Source: Perkinsus olseni (taxonomy: Eukaryota > Perkinsozoa > Perkinsida > Perkinsidae). Taken from it: 11,632 nucleotides of DNA. A program made the translations under genes and the position numbers. The stretch spans positions 1 through 11,632 of the forward strand of contig JABANP010000931.1 in the NCBI GenBank assembly GCA_013115135.1. The letters run 5' to 3'. Shown here one piece after another: positions 1 to 9,000 of this stretch. Every line of letters begins with the position of its first letter. Positions within the stretch are counted from its first letter, which is position 1. The notes under the pieces were generated by a model. It did not search any database and was not told the origin of the DNA. It saw only the letters and a list, made by a program, of their open reading frames with translations.

Positions 1-320
1 TGTCAACAAACTCAACACCTTTTTTTCCTTGTTCATAGTACTATCATTACCCTGCGGAGAAGACGGCATAGATAAGAGGAAATAATACGAATGGGAAATC
101 CAACTTGATAGAAGACATATGATCTGAAAAGCTCATCTCACGATCATCACAATCAATAGTATAGTAATACCCACTCGTCTTTGTCATACTCCTAGCTTCA
201 GAGCTGAGGAATCTTAGTTGTGTTCATATCATAGTGAAATCACACAAACTAAAGAAAAACAGTACCGCTCAGTTACTACGAGAGATGAAGGATAATATGA
301 AGACTCTGCTATCCTCTACA
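1..320 (-). repeat. 3' LTR of the compact element (left copy)
   Basis: This is nearly identical to 2842-3159. The identity ends exactly at 320, where this copy continues GGGCCC and the other continues GTTCTT, so that LTR edge is well defined. The other edge coincides with the window start and cannot be verified. On the minus strand it reads TGTAGAGG at its start and GTTGACA at its end. Confidence 0.88.
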
Positions 321-410
321 GGGCCCCCATCCTTATCTGGAGTAGTTAACATAACAGTAAGTAGTATTTAAATAATACAAACACTGGACGGATAGCTATC
401 AGCATCAAGC
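321..410. other. Non-coding spacer between integrase stop and 3' LTR
   Basis: This is a 90-bp stretch downstream of the pol stop in the element's orientation. Its end next to the LTR is G-rich on the minus strand (GGATGGGGGCCC) and is the best candidate polypurine tract. Nothing else is recognised. Confidence 0.45.
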
Positions 411-2813
411 TCAGTCCGAAGCATTCGGCTTAGTCACTCCCATATAATGGAGCCAGTCGCGAGCTTTCGGCCCAAGACTACCTGAAGGTGATAAATCACA
501 ATCCAGCAGAACATCTTCACGCTTGATATCGAGTAAGGAAGGAGAAGCATTGCTCGGACACTTCCGGGCTCTCACATACTCAATTCCTCCTCCTGAGCGT
601 GCTCTTTCCCACTGTGGTAACCATCGCAGTCGGGAACTGCTGCCACCTACCCGGTAGGCATGCAGTTTATAGGTCTCTTCGGCCTCATTGTAGTTGACAA
701 CCTTTCCTACATGTATCATCCACTCTGGTTCATCAGGCTGGTCACTCTTCATACGAAAGAAAACGAAGGTGCCCTCATCATAGGTAGACAGTCTATTAGC
801 GCTAACCATGGTAGGCTCGCGACTGATGTCCCTAATAAGAGTAACAGCTGATACTTGAACAGAGCTTCCATCATCAAGAAGAACCATAGTAGGATCCCCT
901 AAAGGATTACGGTATAGTCGTACTACTTCTCTCTCTTGGTCTTCGAACAAAACATGAGCTCCTTCTACAATGTCAGATCGAGAAGCCAAGTCCAACTTCC
1001 GGCGTTTCGCCAGGTCGGCACGCTTATCGCGCATATTATATAGAGCTTGCTCTGAACGCCAGACATTGTACTCTTCAATCAAAGCGTTCACTACCACCTT
1101 GAGTTGGTGAATCCAAGCTCGTCCCATCTCATTAACACCATCGAGATTTACTTCGGGGCACATGGTAATCTCCCTACGTGGAGACTCACCATATAACCTC
1201 TCATGAGCAGTAGAGCACTCTGCCGACGGACCAGCTCCTTGCCGCATAACCTGATTAACGGTCATTTCAGCAACCATAAGCCACAGTTGAAGATCTTCGT
1301 CAGAATTAATGGAGCCCCTACTTATTTTAAATAAGCGAGAAAGGACTGCATTTTTCCGTTCAACAACTCCATTTGCTTGAGCATTATGAACACCAACCGT
1401 TTTGTGCTTCCAACCCATGATTTGGCTGATCAAAGCAAACATCTTACTAACATAACCCGGAGCAAGGTCTGTTATCACAAGATCAGGCAAAGAGAACCGT
1501 CCAACCCACCTCCGCAGCACCACGCTTGCAGTTTCGGCAGTACCCACTGAGCGAACCCCTTCATAGACAGTATACCCTGAAGCGAGATCGACAATCGTCA
1601 GTACGTCCGAAAAGGTGGAATGAACATACTCTGGAAGAGCTTTATGATCGAATCCGATCGCTTCGAAGCGATGTGAAGCCATTGGGATCACACCGTAATT
1701 TCGAGCACTCGGAACAGGATCCAAACTCTCCCTACAAGTACATGAGTTGATGTAGCGCTTAACCTCGACTAGACAACCAGGCCACCAACAAAGTCTCAGT
1801 AACTCACTTTGAGTTCCCGCCACACTATTATGACCATGTCCGTGAGCCTCTCGCAGAAGTTCCTGTCGAAAAGAGGACTCACTAGAGTCTCGAGGTAATA
1901 GCACTACCACCAGGTGTGGTTGTTGTTTAACATCCGTCTCCTCAAGTGACAGTGTTCTGCACGATGAGAGAACGTAGAGTAGTGGATGCTGCCTGCCCCC
2001 ATCCATACCTGTGGTACTGGGATGGACGAGAGACCACATAGAATGTCCGAGCCAAGAACGGATTTTCTTAATCGCTATTCTCGGAAGGTCAACGGGCACG
2101 TTACTATTATCAGCATCTATCACCTTCATAATATCGCACACACGTACTCCTTGGTATAAGCTTTCATCCTGTCGTTGCAGCTGGGCCAACGTGACAACCT
2201 GGTCGCGGTCGAAAGCCAAATGAACCACTCTCAACGAGTCAGGTAAAATCTCACCAGTAGGAGTCGTCAAAGCGTAGCCAAGAGCTTGTGAAGGTTTAAG
2301 TAGTCGTTCCTGAGCTTGCCGGTCGAGCTGCTCGTGGAACCTTGAGAGAATATCAGGTAAGCTATTCATTTCTCCCGATATGTGTTTATACACAATACCG
2401 GCATACTTTGATGCTTCTAGCTCCGATATCCAGCTCAAGTATCTCCGAGCTTTAATATTACTCAGAGGGTCATCCACCACCGTGTAGCTCTTAAACCTAG
2501 AGAGAGCAGTGGACGAGTCTGACATCAGTATACAATTAATAGATCCCAGAGGCTTTGATCTACTTGTCGTTAACCAGAGTTTCCCCCAGCGACGCCAGGC
2601 CATTAATAGAGAGAGTCCTTCTTGCTCGAATATGTGCAGTTTACGTTCTGAAGACGTAAAAGTATGACTAGTAATAGACACCAAAGAGCACACTTCGCTA
2701 TCGTGGAGAGTCTCGATAGTAATATCTTGTGGAAGAACCGACGGACTGACCTCGAACAAAGCGCCTCCGGAGCCAGTTATACTGGCATCCACTATACAGA
2801 CCCACGTTCCCAT
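411..2813 (-). CDS. Ty3/gypsy-type RNase H-integrase polyprotein fragment
   Basis: This is an 800-residue intact frame. Residues 1-160 are a gypsy-type RNase H: D9 in a V-D-A-S motif, E65 in the F-E-Q-E segment, D99, and a terminal D-I-L-S-R-F block. About 320-362 is the integrase zinc-binding region, with H324/H328 and then a C-T-C pair at 358-360 (the usual form is C-x2-C). The catalytic core has D389, D449 and E485. The last two are separated by 35 residues, the DD35E spacing, with the typical N-G-V-V-E-R-K-N context. About 640-760 looks like an SH3-like integrase C-terminal region. The ATG at 2813 lies just before the RNase H motif, with an in-frame TGA a few codons upstream, so it is probably a start exposed by deletion of the reverse transcriptase. 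No stop or frameshift interrupts the domains. Whether this frame is translated alone is unknown. Confidence 0.9.
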   Translation of the reverse strand: MGTWVCIVDASITGSGGALFEVSPSVLPQDITIETLHDSEVCSLVSITSHTFTSSERKLHIFEQEGLSLLMAWRRWGKLWLTTSRSKPLGSINCILMSDSSTALSRFKSYTVVDDPLSNIKARRYLSWISELEASKYAGIVYKHISGEMNSLPDILSRFHEQLDRQAQERLLKPSQALGYALTTPTGEILPDSLRVVHLAFDRDQVVTLAQLQRQDESLYQGVRVCDIMKVIDADNSNVPVDLPRIAIKKIRSWLGHSMWSLVHPSTTGMDGGRQHPLLYVLSSCRTLSLEETDVKQQPHLVVVLLPRDSSESSFRQELLREAHGHGHNSVAGTQSELLRLCWWPGCLVEVKRYINSCTCRESLDPVPSARNYGVIPMASHRFEAIGFDHKALPEYVHSTFSDVLTIVDLASGYTVYEGVRSVGTAETASVVLRRWVGRFSLPDLVITDLAPGYVSKMFALISQIMGWKHKTVGVHNAQANGVVERKNAVLSRLFKISRGSINSDEDLQLWLMVAEMTVNQVMRQGAGPSAECSTAHERLYGESPRREITMCPEVNLDGVNEMGRAWIHQLKVVVNALIEEYNVWRSEQALYNMRDKRADLAKRRKLDLASRSDIVEGAHVLFEDQEREVVRLYRNPLGDPTMVLLDDGSSVQVSAVTLIRDISREPTMVSANRLSTYDEGTFVFFRMKSDQPDEPEWMIHVGKVVNYNEAEETYKLHAYRVGGSSSRLRWLPQWERARSGGGIEYVRARKCPSNASPSLLDIKREDVLLDCDLSPSGSLGPKARDWLHYMGVTKPNASD

Positions 2814-2841
2814 TCGTATCTTGTAGTGGAATCATCTTGGC

Positions 2842-3159
2842 TGTCAACAAACTCAACACCTTTTTCCTTGTTCATAGTACTATCATTACCCTGCGGAGAA
2901 GACGGCATAGATAAGAGGAAATAATACGAATGGGAAATCCAACTTGATAGAAGACATATGATCTGGAAAGCTCATCTCACGATCATCACAATCAATAGTA
3001 TAGTAATACCCACTCGTCTTTGTCATACTCCTAGCTTCAGAGCTGAGGAATCTTAGTTGTGTTCATATCATAGTGAAATCACACAAACTAAAGAAAAACA
3101 GTACCGCTCAGTTACTACGAGAGATGAAGGATAATATGAAGACTCTGCTATCCTCTACA
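2842..3159 (-). repeat. 5' LTR of the compact element (right copy)
   Basis: This is the direct-repeat partner of 1-320, with the same TG...CA ends. It is 2 bp shorter because its T run has 5 rather than 7 bases. In minus orientation it is the upstream LTR and abuts the RNase H frame. The flanking base on its outer side (3160) is where the GILT-like gene sequence begins. A 38-codon minus-strand reading frame (2908-2792) starts inside this copy and crosses into the internal region. Confidence 0.88.
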
Positions 3160-3249
3160 GTTCTTATTCCCGCAGCAAACGCGGTCTCTACGCAGGAGGA
3201 CACACCAGCGAGGAGCCACCATGAACAGGGAATCCATCAAAACCCTTAC
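3160..3249 (-). other. Unresolved 3' part of the GILT-like gene next to the LTR
   Basis: This is ninety bases between the GTAAGG donor (3249) and the LTR edge (3159). The expected short intron and last GILT exon cannot be recognised. Possible acceptors exist at about 3188 and 3186, but the following frames do not resemble the Y-V-P-W exon. The retroelement probably inserted in this intron or exon, leaving the remainder beyond the left window edge. Confidence 0.4.
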
Positions 3250-4028
3250 CCCAGCGACCGGCATCGAGACCTGGGCAGTGGCGTTCTTCGACTGCATGAA
3301 GAGATCTTCATTTTTCGTGTAATTGTAGTGACAATGTTCAACCGCGCCGAACTTCGCGCCCTATCATAAAATACACTACCACACAGAAAATAAGTTGAGA
3401 TCAACCACCATAAATAAACGAGAATCCACAAATAGAAGCCGAAAAGGGAAAAACGTTGAAAACATAATTTTTTTAGCAAGTGAGCTCCATGGAACGTTCG
3501 AAGGACACGACCTACCGTGAAGCCTGGAACCACTCCAATGCAGCCGGCTGCAACTGCCTCTAGCTTGAATTGGAACTGAAGGCAGCGGGGAATCGTGAAA
3601 TACGAGACGAAAAGCACTCGGTGCTTGCTCACCCAGAAAGCCATGACATCAGTGAAATTCTGTAGTCTATTGGTAATACACGCGACCGTAGCCAAAGCGC
3701 TGACAGCGTCGCCATCGAAGGCATCTGGGAGCGTCAAGTGCCAACGCCAACGCATTAGCCCGCTGAAGCCCCTCACCAATGACACAGCGCTGATAGGCAT
3801 TGAGAGCACACTCAGAAGTGCCGTGGATGCAGGAGGCCCCGCCACCGAAGGACGGTATCATTTGACCGTAGGGCCACCAAACTTATGTTCAGATTTGCAT
3901 ACCTGGCTGAGATGAATTAGACAGGTAAGGCGAGTGATAGTTCCACTGACCCCTTGAAAGAAGCCAAGGCGGGATTGAGTTGCTCACTGATGAACGTGGT
4001 GCTGGCGGGGTCGAGAGAACCATAGTAC
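3250..4028 (-). pseudogene. Second GILT-like domain, active site lost and frameshifted
   Basis: The exons resemble domain 1: 4028-3951, 3902-3777, 3724-3633, 3575-3516 and 3360-3250. Introns are 3903-3950, 3725-3776, 3576-3632 and, less certainly, 3361-3515 (155 bp). The exon 3724-3633 is 92 nt, exactly like its domain-1 counterpart. The Y-Y-x-x-L segment is kept, but the CxxC is replaced by D-P-A-S, so no thiol reductase chemistry is expected. The signature survives in part: C-I-H-G then E-C-x2-N-x4-C. The exon 3902-3777 holds one base too many (around 3874-3877, in GTGGCCC), which shifts the frame between L-V and P-Y-G. The exon ending at 3250 aligns with the K-N-E-T region of domain 1 and has a good GTAAGG donor. 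The counterpart of the Y-V-P-W exon is missing because the LTR element lies at 3159. Frameshift by sequencing error is possible. Confidence 0.72.
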
Positions 4029-4079
4029 CTAAGTGTTGAGGGAAGGGCATCAGGAAGAGAGGATCAGCCCAGACCCTAC
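4029..4079 (-). other. Inter-domain intron joining GILT domains 1 and 2
   Basis: On the minus strand the donor is TT|GTAGGG and the acceptor CACTTAG|GTACTATGG, with a length of 51 bp. Splicing gives S-L-Y-Y-G, which matches the L-Y-Y-E junction of domain 1. There an intron sits at the same place and the same phase (2). If the intron is retained, the next codon is TAG, so the protein ends after domain 1. Splicing here therefore decides between a one-domain and a two-domain product. Confidence 0.7.
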
Positions 4080-5050
4080 AAGCTGAGAGAGATGGTCGGT
4101 CGGCACACCCGAGGCATTTCGTAGCTGTTATTCTTCAGGTAGTTGCAAATGTACCCTTTGAAATCGGCGTAAGCGTCGGGCATCTGTTGCCCATTTTCGT
4201 CGGTTAGCCAAGGGACGTACTGCAAGGAGTAGAAGTCGCTAACATGCAGAGTTTCTGACAGTATCAACACCTGCTTCGGTGGCTCTAGGCTATCAGTCTC
4301 GTTCTTGGCGGCTTCTTCGAGTCTCGCTGACCACTCGGGAGAGGTGTAGCACATTTCGACCTCGGCGAACCTCATGCCCTGAAGCTGACGATGGATCGAG
4401 GAAACGCGGGGGAACGGCGATACATCGAAGTTGGTGTCCTCTAACACGCACATCAGAGCGAACGTCTCCATCGGTATCTGCACCAGAAAAGTAGCGGTTG
4501 CGTTAACCAAATGGGCTCACATAATCAACGCCGGTGAAGTTGTAATTTTTGAACGCTTTTTCCATGCACAGGATAACCGGAAGGTACTTCGCTGGGTCGT
4601 TGTCAAAGACATCTGCGTTGATGTGAAGTCGAACTCTTGCCGAGCTTGATGAAGCTTACCAATAATGCATCGATGGTAGGCGTTACCCGCACACTCGGTG
4701 TCACCGTGCTGACAAGTGCCGTTGCGAACGTTGCCATAGGGGATTAGTTTCATGTCCAAATTCACGAACCTGAGCAGTTGTCGAGTATAGCATTCGCACA
4801 CCGAGATGCGGCTCTCACTTAGCGGTCTCTGGATCATCGATGAATGGAGCGACCTGGTCAACCATGAACCTCTGACAATAGGGGCACAGGGTCTCGTAGT
4901 ATCTGAAGAGAGTTAGTCGAGCAGGGAAGGGAGGGGACGACAGGCGTACAGTTGAAAATGAAGCGCAGGGGGAGCGGGAGGCGAACTTTTGTAGGCTTTA
5001 TAGCCAGCAAACGCTGCGACTGCTGCTATCGTAGAAACGATCTTGATCAT
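4076..5050 (-). CDS. GILT-family thiol reductase, domain 1 (six exons)
   Basis: GILT enzymes are secreted or lysosomal thiol reductases that reduce protein disulfides through a CxxC site. Exons (minus strand): 5050-4951 plus base 4950, 4902-4819, 4769-4660, 4612-4521, 4477-4271 and 4219-4076. They are separated by GT-AG introns of 47, 49, 47, 43 and 51 bp, several with CTAAC-like branch sites. The spliced product is 245 residues, a normal GILT length. It has an N-terminal hydrophobic segment (about 4-17, signal peptide or anchor), then C-P-Y-C at 40-43. The family signature C-Q-H-G-x2-E-C-x2-N-x4-C spans 81-96. Further family landmarks are an L-C-M motif and a late Y-V-P-W motif. Several N-x-S/T sites fit the secretory pathway. 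I chose the ATG at 5050 because it gives a compact signal segment, although an upstream in-frame ATG exists. The frame can stop at TAG 4076-4078, or splice at 4079 into domain 2. The family call is strong; the exact exon model is inferred. Confidence 0.88.
4220..4270 (-). other. Frame-neutral 51-bp intron in GILT domain 1
   Basis: The donor is CAG|GTGTTG and the acceptor TTGCAG|TAC, phase 0. The 51 bases contain no stop in frame, so the intron can be read through as 17 residues. It is called an intron because its removal places P-P-K-Q directly before Y-V-P-W, as in the family consensus, and because domain 2 has a donor at the same position. Confidence 0.65.
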
Positions 5051-5860
5051 GATGACTAGGTGTGGGGGAAGTAACCAGCTAACGAGGGAGTGGAGGAAAG
5101 GAAGGGCTATGAGAGACTTGTCCAAACGTGATGAGACGGTTTCAGCACGCGTGCACATCAAAAAGTATCTTGCGCATGCGTGCAGCAGACTATTTATGTT
5201 ACACTCCGATGATCACCCGTCGATATTCCACCTACACTGCTATAAGTCTGAAAGTCTACATTACTTTCTATTGATTGGTAGCCTGTGCTGCTGCTTGCGG
5301 GCGTTTGTCTGTCTGTTTGGCTGGTTAAGACCATTGATGAACGTTTCACTTGAGATCCGTATAATCTACCATGTCAGGCGTGCCCGTTTCCACCCAAAAG
5401 AAACAACACTGCTACGCTTGGTAGCGGCATCGAGACAGAGCTGGTCGTCCGACCATGCGGATGTGTGCAGGATATTGTGAAGACACTCGCAATCGTGTTC
5501 GTGCAAAGTAACCTGCGGTTTCGACGGAGGCCACTGACCTAGAGTCTCCGACTCAGTTTTTCTATCGCTTTCGCTTCCTCTCGTTGTTGTTTCAGCGACA
5601 ACTCTCTCTCATTGGTTGCAATTCTCACGGGAACGGTGAAAATGCTTCTCAGTGATTTCTTGAGTTGTTTATCATTACCGCGCAGGTGTGTGGGACCTGT
5701 CGTTGATGTACCTGACAAAATGTCGCTCGTCCAACGGCGGCGTTATGCCGTCCAACGGCGCCACGAAGTTTTCGCTCGCCGAAGATCTAAAACTGTAAGA
5801 TCTTCGAAACGGCTAGCTTCGCTGAAGCACTCCAAGCTTAGAACTAAGTTCTGAGAACTC
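5051..5860. other. Intergenic region upstream of both the GILT gene and gag element
   Basis: No gene could be supported here. Close to the GILT start, the minus strand shows a pyrimidine-rich tract and a CCTAG acceptor-like site five bases before the ATG (5056). It could serve a 5'-UTR intron or spliced-leader addition. CCAAT-type motifs occur near 5272 and 5606. A short plus-strand frame from ATG 5371 runs only 17 codons. From about 5700 the sequence carries a repeated GTCCAACGGCG (around 5729 and 5750) and a short GCTTC/GAAGC palindrome. It may already belong to the LTR of the downstream retrotransposon, but with no second LTR in the window its limits cannot be set. Confidence 0.45.
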
Positions 5861-5869
5861 TATATATTA
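5861..5869 (+). promoter_or_regulatory. TATA-like box upstream of gag
   Basis: TATATATTA lies about 180 bases before the gag ATG, in an otherwise CT-rich leader. This fits the U3/R promoter of the 5' LTR of the gag-bearing element, but the LTR itself is not defined. Confidence 0.35.
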
Positions 5870-6049
5870 GAGCGATCTAACTGTACTTCAGATCGAGTAT
5901 CTGCTAAGTATCTGAATCTCTAGCCTGTCTATTGATTCTACTCTACCTCGTTGCAATCTATCTCTCGTTCGCTCCTCGAGTCTACTCTCTCGGACCGAAC
6001 TCTAGACTATTGCCATCGTATCTAGTTGGTTTCGCATTGTGTTCTGTTG

Positions 6050-9000
6050 ATGCAGTCGTCGGGAATGAATCGATTAGGGACGGTCCCGAACTCTCGTGCT
6101 TTCTCCTATGATTCTCTAGGATCCCCTTCTACACCACCAAATCAAGAACCTTCTACTTTTTCTACGACCAACGATTCCCTTCCCGTACATTCTACCGGGA
6201 TATCCTTCCGAACCTCCGAGTTCAACGGCTCGTCTCCTATGTCTGGACCTCCTCTACAAGGCTCTATGACCAACTCCATGGTCAGCTGCCGCTCTCTATC
6301 ATCGAGGTCATCCTCTCCGTTGCGTGGTCTGTCGCCAGCAACACAAGTCGACCGCTCTAGGTCGCAACCGTCGGTTTCGCCGTCTCTATTGACATCGAGC
6401 ATATTCATGTCACCTTTGGGTTCCACGTTATCTGATGGGCCCTCTAGTCAGTGTTCTGCATCACTGCTAGGCGCTACCGATCAATCTATTCGAGGAGCTC
6501 CAGACCGGTCTATTGTTTCCGACCACCACGACGATGCCTCTATCAATGGATACTCCATGTCACCGTCCCGCACTAATGCTCAGCTTGCATCTACGGCTGA
6601 GCAACTGCACGGTTTTTGTTCTCATCCTCTCTATAAGGATGATCAACCTCGTGGCCAATTCGGCCGCGCTGAGGTCTACGCCCTCAACTGCGATGGTACT
6701 ATCTTGTCTATGGTCCCTTGCAACGACTCTATTATGCACTGCTTCTCTTCTAGCAGTATGTACGTACCCTCTTCTAAGGCTAACTTCAACGCCTTATCTA
6801 CTCATCAGGACGATGGCTCTCCATCGCCTGTAAGCTCTACACGTTCGTATGGCCCTTCGTGTACTCCAACGTTTGGTGCTCCGTCTATGGCGACTCAGAC
6901 TCCATCTAGTTTCCCATCATTGGGAACAGTTCTAATGGCTGGTACGACGCCTTCTTCTAGAACCTCGAAGAACAAGACCTATTCTGGTACTCCGAGGTAC
7001 TCCTCTAGGATTGCTAAGCTCAACAGTGAGCTCGGTAAGGTCGATCCCTCTAAGGGTCAGTACTCTAAGGCACCGCCTGGTGACTCCCCTGGTGCTGACG
7101 ACGCCAACATTGCTGATTCCTCTAAGACTGGTATCGACGATGACTCTAAGAGAAGTTCAGGAGACGACACCGTTCAAGTACCTGCTGGTGATAGTCGGTC
7201 TTCTAATGATCCACTACGAGAGGTTTCTAATCCTATTGAACAGTCCCATACGGACGACGACCCTGATGCCTCTCCTGCCCATCCAGGTAAGACTACCTCT
7301 ACCGATATCAACCAGGACGAGAATTCTAAGCACTCTCCTATTCTGCCAGCTAATCTAGTTGTTCCTCCGGCGAGTGGTTCAACTTCAACTGGTGTCTACT
7401 CTCATCTTCCTGGTGTCCCTATGCCCCCATCTATTGGGCTTCCTCATCAACCCGGCGCTTCATTGTCTGATCCTAAGGGTCCCTACCCTATACCGGTCGA
7501 CCCTTTTGCTTCTGGAGTCTATCCACAACCTCCGCAAGGTGCATCTAATTTTCGCTGGGGCTACATTCCGGGACCACATGGTCATCTATCCCTGGTCCCC
7601 TATTCGGTTGCCGCCTCTCCTGTCATGGTGCCGTCTATGCCTGATGCTATCAATGTCGACACTGTCTACAATGACAACGAGGGTTTGAAGCAGTCTACTC
7701 TTCGCGGTTCACTACCATCTGACCAGCAAGTACCTTGCGGTGGTGGTTCTAAGGGCTCTCGCCATTCTAGTAGCTCTCACTCTAAGGCTTCTAGGAATGG
7801 GAAGGTCCAGGGTTCTCGCCCCTCTAGGGATTCGCACTATGAATCTTCTAGGAGAGGGAGAGCCCACGGTTCAGGGACTTCTCGCCATTCTACTAGTTCT
7901 CACTCTAGAACTTCTAGTAATGGGAGAGCCCATGGTTCTAGCTCCCGCCATTCTAGGGGTCCCTACCCTAGGAATGGGGATGCTACTAGCTCTCGCCACT
8001 CTAGGAGATCTCGCATTGAGCCTTCTAGGAGTAGGAGTTCTAATGGCCATCATCGCGTCACTTTGAGGCGGTCTAGGCGTTCTAATGCTTCGAGATCTTC
8101 TTCGTCCTCCCGGCGTTCCTCTCTACTGTCAGAAGGAAGCCTTCCACCTCGACGACATGACTCTAAGCGACCTCCCATCAACCTCTCGGACGGTTTCGCT
8201 ATCCGGCCTCTACCTGGTGTTGGACATGGTCGTCAAGATAATCGCTTCTACCAACCTCCTAATCGTGCTGCTCCTTCCTACGGGTCTAATTGTCCCGGAT
8301 GTGGTTCTCAGCCTTGTAGAACCAGAATCTCTATGAAGGACTATGATGTTGCACGGTCTATTGCTGAGAAGAAACCTCTCAGGCCTGTGTTCAAGGGGGA
8401 AGGTGATCTACGGAGCGGTTCGACTATTGTTCGAGAGATCGACTCTGTTCTAGAGGGACACGATGCTGTTACTCGATATCTATGGGCCAGTAGTAATATT
8501 GAGCCCTCTACTTGGCGTAAGCTCATCAAGGGCATGCCTCCTCCTGCCAAGTGCTACCTCGACTACGAGAGACATCTTGATCATCTACGTGGTCGTATTC
8601 GCTCTCTATATGACAATGATGACGCCATCGCTAAGGCAAAGGTCAACTTCGTCATGTGCGAGCAGTCTAAGTCAGAAACTCTGTCTGACTATGTCAAGAG
8701 GCTCGAAGCTATCGTCACAGAGCTCCATCTAATGGGCATCATGACCTACGAGTATGATATGAAGCGTCGACTCTATGATGGTCTACAGTCTGACGACCTT
8801 CGTGATAAGGTCGATCGCGAGCTCGGTGACGGCAACGTTTCGTTCGATGACTTCGTTGATCTACTAACGGGCTTCGAGCGAAGGCGCCTAGGTCGTGTAC
8901 AACGTCAGGTCCTCTATGACCAAATGGCTAAGTCTCACCTCAACTCTAAGGATGAGACCGAAGCTGCAGCTGGCTCTACTTCAGACAAGAACCCTAAGTC

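Larger units (their letters stand above)
1..3159 (-). mobile_element. Compact LTR retrotransposon carrying only RNase H-integrase
   Basis: Two direct repeats (1-320 and 2842-3159) bracket a minus-strand pol fragment. The element is therefore read from the right-hand (5') repeat to the left-hand (3') repeat. The repeats begin TGT and end ACA, and differ only by a T-run length (7 versus 5) and one visible A/G substitution, which implies a recent insertion. The internal part holds RNase H and integrase but no gag, protease or reverse transcriptase. The RNase H frame starts less than 30 bases from the right repeat. A purine-rich stretch (minus strand, about 321-334) lies just inside the left repeat, where a polypurine tract is expected. 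No convincing primer-binding site is seen. The left flank is outside the window, so a target duplication (GTTCT or similar from 3160) cannot be tested. The left repeat starts at base 1, so that edge may be a window or contig cut. Confidence 0.85.

Noticed and set aside
3246..3845. 199-residue minus-strand frame as an independent gene
   Set aside because: It is a read-through of GILT domain-2 exons and introns. Only parts match the family, and the C-terminal hydrophobic stretch comes from the presumed 155-bp intron.
4517..5161. Minus-strand frames 4517-4861 and 4913-5161 as separate small genes
   Set aside because: They contain parts of the GILT exons with intron sequence read through. The spliced model explains both and restores the CPYC and CQHG motifs.
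5371..5424. Short plus-strand ATG frame followed by a GTAGCG donor-like site
   Set aside because: It could be a first exon, but no continuation exon could be found before the retroelement.
5043..5480. 145-codon plus-strand frame upstream of the GILT gene
   Set aside because: It overlaps the GILT start in antisense, has no recognisable domain and looks like chance sequence.
6026..6049. Upstream start (TTG) for the gag frame
   Set aside because: Eukaryotic initiation at TTG is unlikely and an ATG follows at 6050 in the same frame.
6513..8732. Leu-rich plus-strand frames overlapping gag
   Set aside because: They are shifted readings of the TCT/CTA-rich gag codons and carry no domain.
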